From NCBI GenBank assembly GCA_035548175.1, contig DASZTO010000010.1, positions 3,867 through 67,866 of the forward strand: 64,000 nucleotides of DNA, written 5' to 3'. Of the stretch, positions 51,165 to 59,301 are shown in pieces. Made by a program: the position numbers and the translations under genes. Each line of letters opens with the position of its first letter. Position 1 is the first letter of the stretch. The notes below the pieces were generated by a model. It saw only the letters and a list, made by a program, of their open reading frames with translations, did no database searches and had not been told where the DNA came from. The DNA comes from CALCHA01 sp035548175 (GTDB lineage Bacteria > Planctomycetota > Phycisphaerae > WQYP01).

Positions 51165-51926
51165 TCAACTCTGAAACAACCGCGAATACAGCCGATCCTG
51201 CATCCCCTGAAAAACCTCCATCAGCGGTAACGTCTGCGCCGCCTCGTCCACCCCCAGCGCCATTCCCGCCTCCACCGCCGTTTCCAGCACGCCGCCCATC
51301 CGCATCTGTATTTCCTGCGCCTGAAGCGGCCCCACTGCGTTGAGCCGCACCGCGGCCGACACCGCCCCCCGAAGTGTCCAGAACAAAAACAGCCTCGCCG
51401 TTTCCCATTCCTCCAATCCCACCGCCCGCATCATCGCACCGAACGCCACGGCCAGATGCCCCGCATACCCCTCCCCCACCGCCTCCGCGCGCAGCCGCTC
51501 TACCTCTCCCCCAAACACCCGCGCCCCCGTCGCCAGCAGCGCCCGCCCCTGCGCCCGGCTCGACCGATTGGCCACATGGTTCGTCAGCATCGTCTCCAAC
51601 CGCCGGTCCCATTCGCCAAACCGCCTCGGCGCGCGATGCGCCGCCATCACAAACGGCACGCCCCCATATGCTCCCTGCCACGCCATTTGCTCCAGAAGTC
51701 GTTCCACATCCGCCGCCGTCCGGACCCAACCGCCCTGCCACGCCGCTTCCACCCCGCTGGAATGCGCAAACCCACCCACCGGGAATGCCGAATCTGCAAG
51801 TTGCCACAACAGCCACTCGCGTGAAATCTTTCTCTCTCCAGCGCCGTCCGCTGCCTCTAAATCCATCAGTCCTGCCGCCATTTGCGCGCTTTCTGCGCGG
51901 CCGGTGCCCGTTTTCGCACCCGCCAT
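51165..51926 (-). CDS. ureF: Urease accessory protein UreF
   Basis: A 253-residue all-helical protein that bridges UreD and UreG during urease activation. Recognisable segments are LLWQLADSAFPVGGFAHSSGVEAAWQGGWV, RLETMLTNHVANRSSRAQGRALL and YAGHLAVAFGAMMRAVGLEEWETARLFLFWTLRGAVSAAVRLNAVGPLQAQEIQ, all in the UreF pattern. The first 30 residues are not conserved, so the true start could be at a later ATG. It is the first gene of the minus-strand urea set. Confidence 0.9.
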   Translation of the reverse strand: MAGAKTGTGRAESAQMAAGLMDLEAADGAGERKISREWLLWQLADSAFPVGGFAHSSGVEAAWQGGWVRTAADVERLLEQMAWQGAYGGVPFVMAAHRAPRRFGEWDRRLETMLTNHVANRSSRAQGRALLATGARVFGGEVERLRAEAVGEGYAGHLAVAFGAMMRAVGLEEWETARLFLFWTLRGAVSAAVRLNAVGPLQAQEIQMRMGGVLETAVEAGMALGVDEAAQTLPLMEVFQGMQDRLYSRLFQS

Positions 51927-52012
51927 GCTCCGCCCCTGATCATTGCAAAAGCAGGACCGCTCCCCGCCACCACCCTTCGGCGGAAACGTATGTAGAAATC
52001 TCAGATTTATCG

Positions 52013-52041
52013 CTTTTCTCCAGCATTTTCCGGTGTATAGT
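52013..52041 (+). promoter_or_regulatory. Possible promoter of the lipoprotein at 52080
   Basis: TATAGT at 52036-52041 fits a -10 box, with a weak TTTTCT about 17 nt upstream. The first ATG is about 40 nt on. AAAGGAAAC before that ATG is a good ribosome-binding site. Confidence 0.3.
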
Positions 52042-52079
52042 CACCCGCACATTCGCTCTTTTTCGGAAAGGAAACGCTC

Positions 52080-52346
52080 ATGAGACTTCTCCTCCCCCTC
52101 CTCGGCGCCGCGGTCCTCGCTTTTGCCGGCTGCCAGTCCACGGCCTCCAACAATGCCGCCGCCGACAGCCACACGCTCGACGTCAACAACGGCGGGCAGG
52201 ACCGCTATTCCGTCACCGTCCCCAGCGACCGCACCGATAACAGCCAGCCCTACGCGGTTCGCGGCGATTCCAACAACGCCAGCAACACTGCCGCCAGTTC
52301 CGGCACCAACGATCAAGCGCGCCGCGGCACCAACGGCAACTACTGA
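52080..52346 (+). CDS. Small lipoprotein (88 aa), unknown
   Basis: An 88-residue protein with a signal sequence and lipobox (LAFAGC, Cys18). The rest is Asn/Ser/Ala/Asp-rich and probably disordered (STASNNAAADSHTLDVNN). Only one short strand-like patch, DRYSVTVPSD, is visible. AGGAAAC lies before the ATG. It is a typical small envelope lipoprotein of unknown role, divergent from ureF. Confidence 0.7.
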   Translation: MRLLLPLLGAAVLAFAGCQSTASNNAAADSHTLDVNNGGQDRYSVTVPSDRTDNSQPYAVRGDSNNASNTAASSGTNDQARRGTNGNY

Positions 52347-52525
52347 CCCTGCCCCACGGTTTGGCGGAGAAGTGCGGCGGAACTTTGCTTCCGCCGCACT
52401 CGTTTTTGCCGCCGCGCACGCGCGCACGCAATATGCCCGTGCGCACGTGGCGCGCATCGGTATACTTGATTTTCCCCCGAAATACCGGTTTTCCTCGCTG
52501 GCACCCGACTTGCATTACCGGCGGC

Positions 52526-53119
52526 ATGACTCGCTTGATTCTCGCCGCCCTCTGCGCCTCCGCGCTTTGCGCAGGCTGCTCGCAATCCCTATTGGTTGCT
52601 CAATGCCCGACGCCTGTTGACCGCGATCCCCACGCCGCCTGGACCTCTTCCCACGGTGGACTTCTTCCTGGCCCCGAAACCGCCTTCGCACGACGGGCTC
52701 TTGAGCGCGTCAGTTCTCAGCTCGCCGGCCCTCAACTCCGCATCTTTGTCCTCCGCTGCGCCGACCCCGTTGCCTACTCCTTCCCCGACGGCTCCATCTA
52801 TATTTCCGCCGCCCTGATTCACGCGCTCTCCGATGACCAGCTCGCCGCTGTCGTCGCCCACGAGCTTGGACACCTCCTCCATGACAAGTTCCTGACGCCC
52901 CCCGCCGCCCTGCGCGGCAACATACAGAACGCCACTGGCGCCGACATCGAATCCGCCGCCGATGCCCTCGGTCGCGAGCTCCTCATCGCCAATCACATCC
53001 CCTGCACCGCACTCGCCGCCGCCCTCACGATCATCGCAGACCGCTCCCGCAATTCTCCCTACGAACCTTCCCTCCGCGCGCGCGCCGCCCGGCAACGCAT
53101 TCTTGACGCCGCCAAATGA
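52526..53119 (+). CDS. M48-like metalloprotease lipoprotein
   Basis: A 197-residue protein. The ATG at 52526 is chosen because it begins a signal sequence with a lipobox (CAGC, Cys18); no good ribosome-binding site is seen, and the longer upstream frame is not preferred. The zinc motif HELGH (residues 112-116) and a following ESAADALGREL with the third ligand Glu142 match peptidase family M48. The segment PDGSIYISAALIHALSDDQLAAVVA is also typical. The protein is short for M48 and lacks membrane helices, like small periplasmic BepA/LoiP-type members. It could process outer-membrane proteins. Confidence 0.75.
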   Translation: MTRLILAALCASALCAGCSQSLLVAQCPTPVDRDPHAAWTSSHGGLLPGPETAFARRALERVSSQLAGPQLRIFVLRCADPVAYSFPDGSIYISAALIHALSDDQLAAVVAHELGHLLHDKFLTPPAALRGNIQNATGADIESAADALGRELLIANHIPCTALAAALTIIADRSRNSPYEPSLRARAARQRILDAAK

Positions 53120-53150
53120 CTGCTTCGCGGACGGACGGGGCAGCCGACCG

Positions 53151-54140
53151 TCACTGTGCCTGGGATGATGACGGGGTCGGCGCCTCCTTCCGAACTTCGA
53201 AAAACGTGTGATACATCGCATCATCGACGGCATTAAGCCGTGTTTGCACGGAATCGATGTATTCGTGCAATCCCGTTTTGAAGATTTCCGAGACCTGTGC
53301 GTATTGCAGGTCGCCCAGCAGCCGCCCGAGCCGATGCTCCGCCGGGTTAGAAAAGGTGTCCGGCCGGGACCCAGTGATGAACCGCAGACTCTCTTCCGAC
53401 CTGGTCATGCAGAACAGTAACGACCGCGGAAATTCCCGGTCTAACAGCAAAAATTCTGATACACGTCGTGGCGTAATCGTGTTGAACTTCTTGAGATACA
53501 TCTCCAGCGCCGACGCCGACTTCAGGAGCGCCGCCCACTGGAGAATGTCGATCGGCATACCGACCGCCTCGAGCGTGGGCAGCAGAATGTAGTACTTGAC
53601 ATCTAAAATGCGCGACGTTTTGTCGGCTCGCTCGAGCAATCTTCCGATTCGCCCAAAGTGCCATCCTTCCCCGTGCGACATGGTACCCATCGTTTCGCCC
53701 ATGAAGAGCGATGAGGCCGTCTTCACATTCGTATAGAAAGTGTACGGGTCGTTCTCCGCACGCGAGTGCGCCGCCGGATCGCTTATCATCAAGTAAAAAC
53801 GATTCAGCGCGATCCACATCTCTGAAGAAATCGCCTCGCGCACCGAACGGGCGTTCTCACGGGCCAAGCAGATACACGATCGAATGGAGTTGGGATTCGT
53901 TTCATCGAACGTCAGGAACTGGATCACGTGTTCTCGTGAGAAAGTGGGATACTTGGACACATACAGCGCCTCAGCCCCTGTCGTCCAGATCAGCGGTTGC
54001 CATTGACCAATGCCTGTCGCTCCCGTCACCGGCAGGTCGAGTTCCAGGTGCAAATTGACATCGATGAATCTCGCGACATTCTCCGCGCGCTCCACATACC
54101 GGTTCATCCAGTAGATCGATTCCGCAACCCGACTCAGCAT
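53151..54140 (-). CDS. Alpha-E domain protein (DUF403)
   Basis: A 329-residue all-helical protein of the alpha-E family (COG2307). The opening MLSRVAESIYWMNRYVERAENVARFIDVNLHLELDLP and the internal WHFGRIGRLLERADKTSRILDVKYYILLP are diagnostic. In genomes it accompanies circularly permuted ATP-grasp proteins, as here (24 nt after the gene at 54165). Its biochemical function is unknown; it is thought to help the amide-bond-forming partner, which is inference in the literature. The C terminus (APTPSSSQAQ) is disordered. Confidence 0.9.
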   Translation of the reverse strand: MLSRVAESIYWMNRYVERAENVARFIDVNLHLELDLPVTGATGIGQWQPLIWTTGAEALYVSKYPTFSREHVIQFLTFDETNPNSIRSCICLARENARSVREAISSEMWIALNRFYLMISDPAAHSRAENDPYTFYTNVKTASSLFMGETMGTMSHGEGWHFGRIGRLLERADKTSRILDVKYYILLPTLEAVGMPIDILQWAALLKSASALEMYLKKFNTITPRRVSEFLLLDREFPRSLLFCMTRSEESLRFITGSRPDTFSNPAEHRLGRLLGDLQYAQVSEIFKTGLHEYIDSVQTRLNAVDDAMYHTFFEVRKEAPTPSSSQAQ

Positions 54141-54164
54141 GCCGCTATCGCCAACTTTGCCGCT

Positions 54165-55658
54165 TCAGCGGCTTAAAACCCAGGTATCCTTGGATCCGCC
54201 TCCCTGCGAACTGTTCACCACGACTGACCCCTTTTTCAGCGCCACCCGTGTCAAGCCGCCCGGGAGCACATAGATCTCCTTCCCGTGAAGAATATAGGGA
54301 CGCAAATCCACATGTCGGCCCTCGAAATGATCATCCACTATCACCGGCGCCCGGCTCAAGGATACCATCGGTTGCGCGATGTAATTGCGTGGGTTCGCCG
54401 CAACCTTCACCTTGAACTCCTCGCACTGCTGCTTCGACGCATGCGGACCCACCAGCATCCCGTATCCCCCTGATTCATTCGCCGCCTTCACCACCATTTT
54501 GTCGATGTTCTCCAGCACGTGTTTCCGCTCCTGATCGTCGGAGCACACATAGGTCGGCACATTCGGGAGAATCGCGTCCTCCGCCAAATAATACTTGATG
54601 ATCTTCGGCACGTAGGCGTAGATCACCTTATCGTCCGCGATTCCCGACCCCGGAGCATTGGCCAACGCCACCTTTCCCGCTTTATACACTTCCATGATCC
54701 CCGGAACGCCCAGCGCGGAATCCGGCCGGAACACTTTCGGATCCAGGAAGTCATCATCAACGCGCCGATAAATCACGTCCGCACGTTCATATCCCCGGGT
54801 CGTGCGCATCATGACAAAGCCGTCCTGTACAACCAGATCGCGACCCTCCACCAGCGGGACGCCCATGCGCCGCGCCAGGAAAGAGTGCTCAAAGTAGGCC
54901 GAGTTATAAATGCCTGGCGTCATCGTGACGACCTGTGGATTACCAAGAGAATCCGGCGCAAGATGCCGAAACGTGTCCAGAAGGCGGGACGGATATTCGT
55001 CCACCGGCCGCACCTTGCTGGCCTCGAACGCATGCGGGAGGGTGCGTTTCAGCAGTTGCCGGTTTTCGAGGACATAGGAAACGCCGGAAGGACAGCGCAT
55101 ATTGTCCTCCAGCACATAAAACTGCCCATCCTTATCGCGCACAAGATCGGTACCCGTGACATGGGCCCAAATTCCCCGCGGCGGCGTGAACCCCACGAGT
55201 TGATGCCGAAACGATTTTGCCGTCTTGATCAGCCCCTCCGGCACGATCCCATCCTTTAAGATCTTCCCCTCGTTGTAGACATCCGTAATAAACAGGTTCA
55301 GCGCCATCGTGCGCTGCTTGAGGCCCTTTTCCAGATATTCCCAATCGTGCGCCTCGACAATCCGCGGCACGATGTCAAACGGAAAAATTTTCTCCGTTCC
55401 CGACTTGTCCCCATACACCGCAAACGTAATCCCCATCTGCAGCAACGCCGCCTCGGCCGCCTTCTGCCGCTGAATCAACTCGCCCGTCGGCATGTCCGAC
55501 ATCCGCTGCGCCAGGTGGACCGCCCCCTCCCGCGGCTTACCGGGCGACTCAAAAAGCTCGTCGTAATAGTCCTCGGTCTGATAGCCTGAAAAGTCCACGT
55601 ACTTCGCTCCGTCCGAGTGCTTGGACTGCTCATTCCGTTGGCTTGTTGGCAGCATCAT
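54165..55658 (-). CDS. Circularly permuted ATP-grasp protein (COG2308)
   Basis: A 497-residue protein predicted to form amide or peptide bonds using ATP. Landmarks are GDKSGTEKIFPFDIVPRI, GTDLVRDKDGQFYVLEDNMRCPSGVSYVLENR, PLVEGRDLVVQDGFVMMRTTRGYERADVIYRRVDDDFLDP, ANESGGYGMLVGPHAS (a Gly-rich ATP loop) and GGLTRVALKKGSVVVNSSQGGGSKDTWVL. All are typical of the active subgroup. It is likely co-transcribed with the alpha-E gene. Substrate unknown. Confidence 0.92.
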   Translation of the reverse strand: MMLPTSQRNEQSKHSDGAKYVDFSGYQTEDYYDELFESPGKPREGAVHLAQRMSDMPTGELIQRQKAAEAALLQMGITFAVYGDKSGTEKIFPFDIVPRIVEAHDWEYLEKGLKQRTMALNLFITDVYNEGKILKDGIVPEGLIKTAKSFRHQLVGFTPPRGIWAHVTGTDLVRDKDGQFYVLEDNMRCPSGVSYVLENRQLLKRTLPHAFEASKVRPVDEYPSRLLDTFRHLAPDSLGNPQVVTMTPGIYNSAYFEHSFLARRMGVPLVEGRDLVVQDGFVMMRTTRGYERADVIYRRVDDDFLDPKVFRPDSALGVPGIMEVYKAGKVALANAPGSGIADDKVIYAYVPKIIKYYLAEDAILPNVPTYVCSDDQERKHVLENIDKMVVKAANESGGYGMLVGPHASKQQCEEFKVKVAANPRNYIAQPMVSLSRAPVIVDDHFEGRHVDLRPYILHGKEIYVLPGGLTRVALKKGSVVVNSSQGGGSKDTWVLSR

Positions 55659-55741
55659 ACACCCAGCCCAACTGCAAATAGGGTACCGCTCCTCACCCGC
55701 ATTTTTGACCCCGCCATGCGGTGCGTCATCCCGTGAATTGC

Positions 55742-56650
55742 TTAGAAGTTGGGCAATTGCCGACTCTCACGGCATTGTTCCTCCACCGGCGCTACATCGA
55801 CGCTCACTTCGATCACGTGTCGCCCTCCTCCCAACACCACGCCGCGCAGCGGCGACACATCTCCAAAGTCGCGCCCGAATGCAATGCTAATGTGCTTGTC
55901 CGATGGCACAAGGTTGTTCGTCGGATCAACGTCCAGCCACCCTACGCCCGGTATCCACACCGACACCCACGCATGCGACGCATCCGCCCCCACCAACCGC
56001 GGCTTCTCGGGGGGCGGCGTCGTGAGCAAATACCCCGATATGTAGCGCGCCGCCAATCCCATCGCGCGCAGGCAGCCGATTTGCAAATGGGCGAAATCCT
56101 GGCAAACCCCCGACCGCGCTTTCATTACCTCCGGCAGGGTCGTTGACACCGTCGTCGACTTTGTGTCATACGCAAAATCCCGGTGAATCCTGCTTGTTAA
56201 CTCCAGCACCGCTTCCACCAGCGGGCGCCCCGGCGAAAACGATTCCCGCCCATACGCCGCCACAGCCTCCGTCCACTGCACGTATGGGGACGCGAAAGTG
56301 AATTGCATCTCATCAAGCAGTTCCGCGCCGCGCGTTGCACACAGATCGCGCACTTCTTCCCACGCTGTTGAACTCGTCGCAAGCCCGGCTCTCGGATGCA
56401 CGCGCACCTGCCCCCGCGCCGTTACCTCCAGTTGCAGGTGCGGTTCCTGAATCGCGAAGAATATCTGCCGATTTCCAAAGTAATCCTCCCGCTCCGCGCG
56501 TACCGCCGGGATCGGATTGATCTCCACCGACGCAAAACGCCACTCATGTCCCGGCGACGCCCGCGGCAGCAAATGCGCCACATTGTGACACACCGGCACC
56601 GCCTCCTCATAGGTGTAGCGCGTCACGTGAGTGATGGAATACAACGCCAT
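55742..56650 (-). CDS. Transglutaminase-like protein, COG1305 type
   Basis: A 302-residue protein. Residues 1-85 are the transglutaminase N-terminal beta domain (ALYSITHVTRYTYEEAVPVCHNVAHLLPR), followed by the papain-like core with catalytic Cys183 (ARSGVCQDFAHLQ), His226 (GADASHAWVSVWIPG) and Asp242 (DVDPTNN). The set is intact, so it should be an active thiol hydrolase or transferase. In this cluster family it is proposed to cleave or transfer a peptide made by the ATP-grasp partner, which is inference. Confidence 0.92.
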   Translation of the reverse strand: MALYSITHVTRYTYEEAVPVCHNVAHLLPRASPGHEWRFASVEINPIPAVRAEREDYFGNRQIFFAIQEPHLQLEVTARGQVRVHPRAGLATSSTAWEEVRDLCATRGAELLDEMQFTFASPYVQWTEAVAAYGRESFSPGRPLVEAVLELTSRIHRDFAYDTKSTTVSTTLPEVMKARSGVCQDFAHLQIGCLRAMGLAARYISGYLLTTPPPEKPRLVGADASHAWVSVWIPGVGWLDVDPTNNLVPSDKHISIAFGRDFGDVSPLRGVVLGGGRHVIEVSVDVAPVEEQCRESRQLPNF

Positions 56651-56658
56651 GGCATTCC

Positions 56659-59202
56659 CTATCCGTTCGCCGCCAGCTGCCGGCTCGTCACCGTGTGGCT
56701 CATGTACCCCTGACTGATCGCGTCGGAAATGATGTGCAGCGTCTTTGACAACGAGTTGAGCAACTGTTCCAGGGCCGGCCGATGCCCTTGCCCGTCCACC
56801 GCCGCTACATCCCTCAGGTCACACCTGTCCAGCGATTCCATCATCGAATGCAGCGGCAAACCTGCGGATACCTCCGTCGGGGGCAACGCGTGCAGATGCT
56901 CCGCCAGGCGGTCCAGTTGAAACGCCACCGCCCGTGGGTTGCCCGCATCCGCCACCAGCAGGTCCACCACCGGCGCCGCCTGCAACGTCGCCATATAGCG
57001 GCGCCGGTACGTCATTGATGAATCAGCAACCTCCAACACTCCTTCCAACACCGGCGGCTCGCGCTCCGTTTCGTTCACCAGTGATCCGCGCAGCAGCGCG
57101 ATCGTCCCAAGGGCCCGCTCAATCCGCCGCCCCATGTCCAGGAACCGCCACGCATATCCGCGCGTCATTGATTCCATCACCAGCCCCCCGAACGCCGCAA
57201 ACGTAAGAATCAGCCGATCCAACCCGGGAATGATCTCGTTCAACTGCGCCCCCAGCTCGTGCGGCGCCGAATGCCCAGGCAAATCCTGTGAAATCCGGTT
57301 GATAATCCGCCACGTGTCGATCGACATGCGATCCCGCACCAGCGACGCCGTCCGATACACCGCATTCAAGGCTGACTGCAGCCCGTTTGCATAATGCTCA
57401 TCCATCAGAATCTTCGCCAGCCACTCCTCCGGCCGAAGCGCGGCGTCCATCGCCGGGTCGTAAATCGCATGATGCACCAGCGTTGAGAAAAGCACGGATA
57501 ACTCGGGGCTGTTGTCGAAGTTTTGATCGGCCAGCCGCGCCGCGATCCCCCGCGCCAGCCGTACAAGTGCTTCTGATCGCTCCGTATATCGTCCCAACCA
57601 GAACAGATTATCCGCCACGCGCGAAGGCAAATCCCCGCCCGCGCGTGAAATTTCAATCGCCGTCCCCGCAGGCGCCAGCAGCGAAAACGTATCCACCGGC
57701 CCGCTCGAGGCAATCCACGTGTCCTTCGACCCGCCTCCGCGCTGCATCGACACGATCATGGAATCCGCGGATGCCGAAAAGCGCGTGAGTCCCCCCGGCA
57801 TCACCGAATAACCGCTGTCCGCCCCGGGACGTGCCGACAGATGCGCCCGCAGCACCACATGCCGCGGCTCCACGCGCCCCGCGGTGAACACCGGCGCTGT
57901 CGAAAGGGTCACCTGCTCTTCGCCCACAAAATCGCACGGAGAATGCAAAATCCGCGACCGAAGCTCGTCCAATCCTTCCTGCGAAAGTCCCGCGCCAAAC
58001 ACCACCTCCCGATGCGGATTAGGAAACGTGGGCTTAATCACCATCCGCTGCAAATTCGCCAGCACATGCCCCCGTGCCGCCCCATCCCCGCACCAGTACG
58101 CCCCCACCGAAGGCAGCCGCAGGTCCTCTCCCAGCAAATGCCTGCACAGCCGCGGTAAATACATCATTAATGCCGGCGTCTCCAGCAGTCCCGTCCCCAG
58201 CGCATTGGCGAGCGCCACGTTTCCGGATCGTACCGCCTGCACCAGGCCCGCCACCCCCAGCGCCGAATCCGTTCGCAATTCCAGCGGATCGCAGAACTCG
58301 TCATCCTGCCGCCGCAGAATCACATCCACCTGTTGCAACCCGCCCAGCGTCTTGAGATACACCTTGCTGTCGCGCACCGTGAGATCGCCACCCTCCACCA
58401 GTGTGTATCCCAGATAGCGCGCCAGATACGCATGCTCAAAATAGGTCTCGTTAAAGGGCCCCGGCGTCAACAGCACGATTCGTGGGTTTTCCTTGTTCCA
58501 TGGCGCCAGAGACTCCAGCGCATCCCGCATCGTCCGGAAGAACAACGCCAGCCGACGCACGCGGCAATCGCGAAATACATCCGGCAGCGCCCGCGAAATC
58601 ACCAGCCGGTTCTCCAGCGCATATCCCGCGCCCGACGGCGCCTGCGTGCGATCGCCGATCACCCACAATTGCCCATCCGCTGACCGCCCGATATCCGCCG
58701 CATACTTGTGCAGCCACCGCCCTTGTGGCAGCTGCGCTCCGTGCATCGCGCGCAGAAAACCCCGATGCGCAAACACCAGCTCCGGCGGCAGCAATCCCTC
58801 CCTCAACAGCCGCTGCGGCCCGTAGATGTCCGCCAGCAGCATGTCCAGCAGCTGCGCCCGCTGAATTAACGCCGTTTCCACACGCGCCCATTCCGCCGGA
58901 TCGAACAGCATCGGAATCGCGTCGAGATTCCATGGCCGATCCATTCCCGCCGGGTCCCCGTACACGTTGTATGTCACGCCGTTGTCATGAATGAGCTGCT
59001 TCGCCGTCTCCCAGCGCCGCTCGAGATCCCGCGGTCCCAGATCATCCAGCAATGTTGAAAACATCATCCAGTGCGAGCGCACCGCCCCATCCGCCTCCTC
59101 CATCTCGTCATAAAGACCCATTGCCGGGACATACGATTTGCAGAACCCCGCGAATTGCGCGGCGTGGTGTGCGGGTGTAAATGGAGGCATTAGCGGATTC
59201 AT
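56659..59202 (-). CDS. Circularly permuted ATP-grasp fused to alpha-E domain
   Basis: An 847-residue fusion. Residues 1-510 form a circularly permuted ATP-grasp like COG2308 (YTLVEGGDLTVRDSKVYLKTLGGLQQVDVILRRQDDEFCDP, GGLTRFSASADSMIVSMQRGGGSKDTWI). Residues about 545-840 form an alpha-E domain (VADNLFWLGRYTERSEALVRLARGIAARL, RFLDMGRRIERALGTIALL). The position of the DNMRCPSG motif reads GDRTQAPSG and the ESGGYG loop reads KPTFPNPHREVVFG, so its ATP site differs from the standalone protein at 54165. This long form is recurrent in known clusters. Partner or second substrate specificity is likely. Confidence 0.9.
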   Translation of the reverse strand: MNPLMPPFTPAHHAAQFAGFCKSYVPAMGLYDEMEEADGAVRSHWMMFSTLLDDLGPRDLERRWETAKQLIHDNGVTYNVYGDPAGMDRPWNLDAIPMLFDPAEWARVETALIQRAQLLDMLLADIYGPQRLLREGLLPPELVFAHRGFLRAMHGAQLPQGRWLHKYAADIGRSADGQLWVIGDRTQAPSGAGYALENRLVISRALPDVFRDCRVRRLALFFRTMRDALESLAPWNKENPRIVLLTPGPFNETYFEHAYLARYLGYTLVEGGDLTVRDSKVYLKTLGGLQQVDVILRRQDDEFCDPLELRTDSALGVAGLVQAVRSGNVALANALGTGLLETPALMMYLPRLCRHLLGEDLRLPSVGAYWCGDGAARGHVLANLQRMVIKPTFPNPHREVVFGAGLSQEGLDELRSRILHSPCDFVGEEQVTLSTAPVFTAGRVEPRHVVLRAHLSARPGADSGYSVMPGGLTRFSASADSMIVSMQRGGGSKDTWIASSGPVDTFSLLAPAGTAIEISRAGGDLPSRVADNLFWLGRYTERSEALVRLARGIAARLADQNFDNSPELSVLFSTLVHHAIYDPAMDAALRPEEWLAKILMDEHYANGLQSALNAVYRTASLVRDRMSIDTWRIINRISQDLPGHSAPHELGAQLNEIIPGLDRLILTFAAFGGLVMESMTRGYAWRFLDMGRRIERALGTIALLRGSLVNETEREPPVLEGVLEVADSSMTYRRRYMATLQAAPVVDLLVADAGNPRAVAFQLDRLAEHLHALPPTEVSAGLPLHSMMESLDRCDLRDVAAVDGQGHRPALEQLLNSLSKTLHIISDAISQGYMSHTVTSRQLAANG

Positions 59203-59301
59203 ACGCTCCAGCGATCGGCAGCGGCCCTGTAAAACATATCGTCTCCCGTGCTACGTTTCGAGAGCGCCAATTGTCACATCGACGGTCGACGTCCCGATTC
59301 G

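Noticed and set aside
51943..51959. Sigma-54-like GG-N10-GC with TTTTGCA before ureF
   Set aside because: The -24 part lacks GCACG and the predicted transcript start would leave only a few bases before the chosen ATG.
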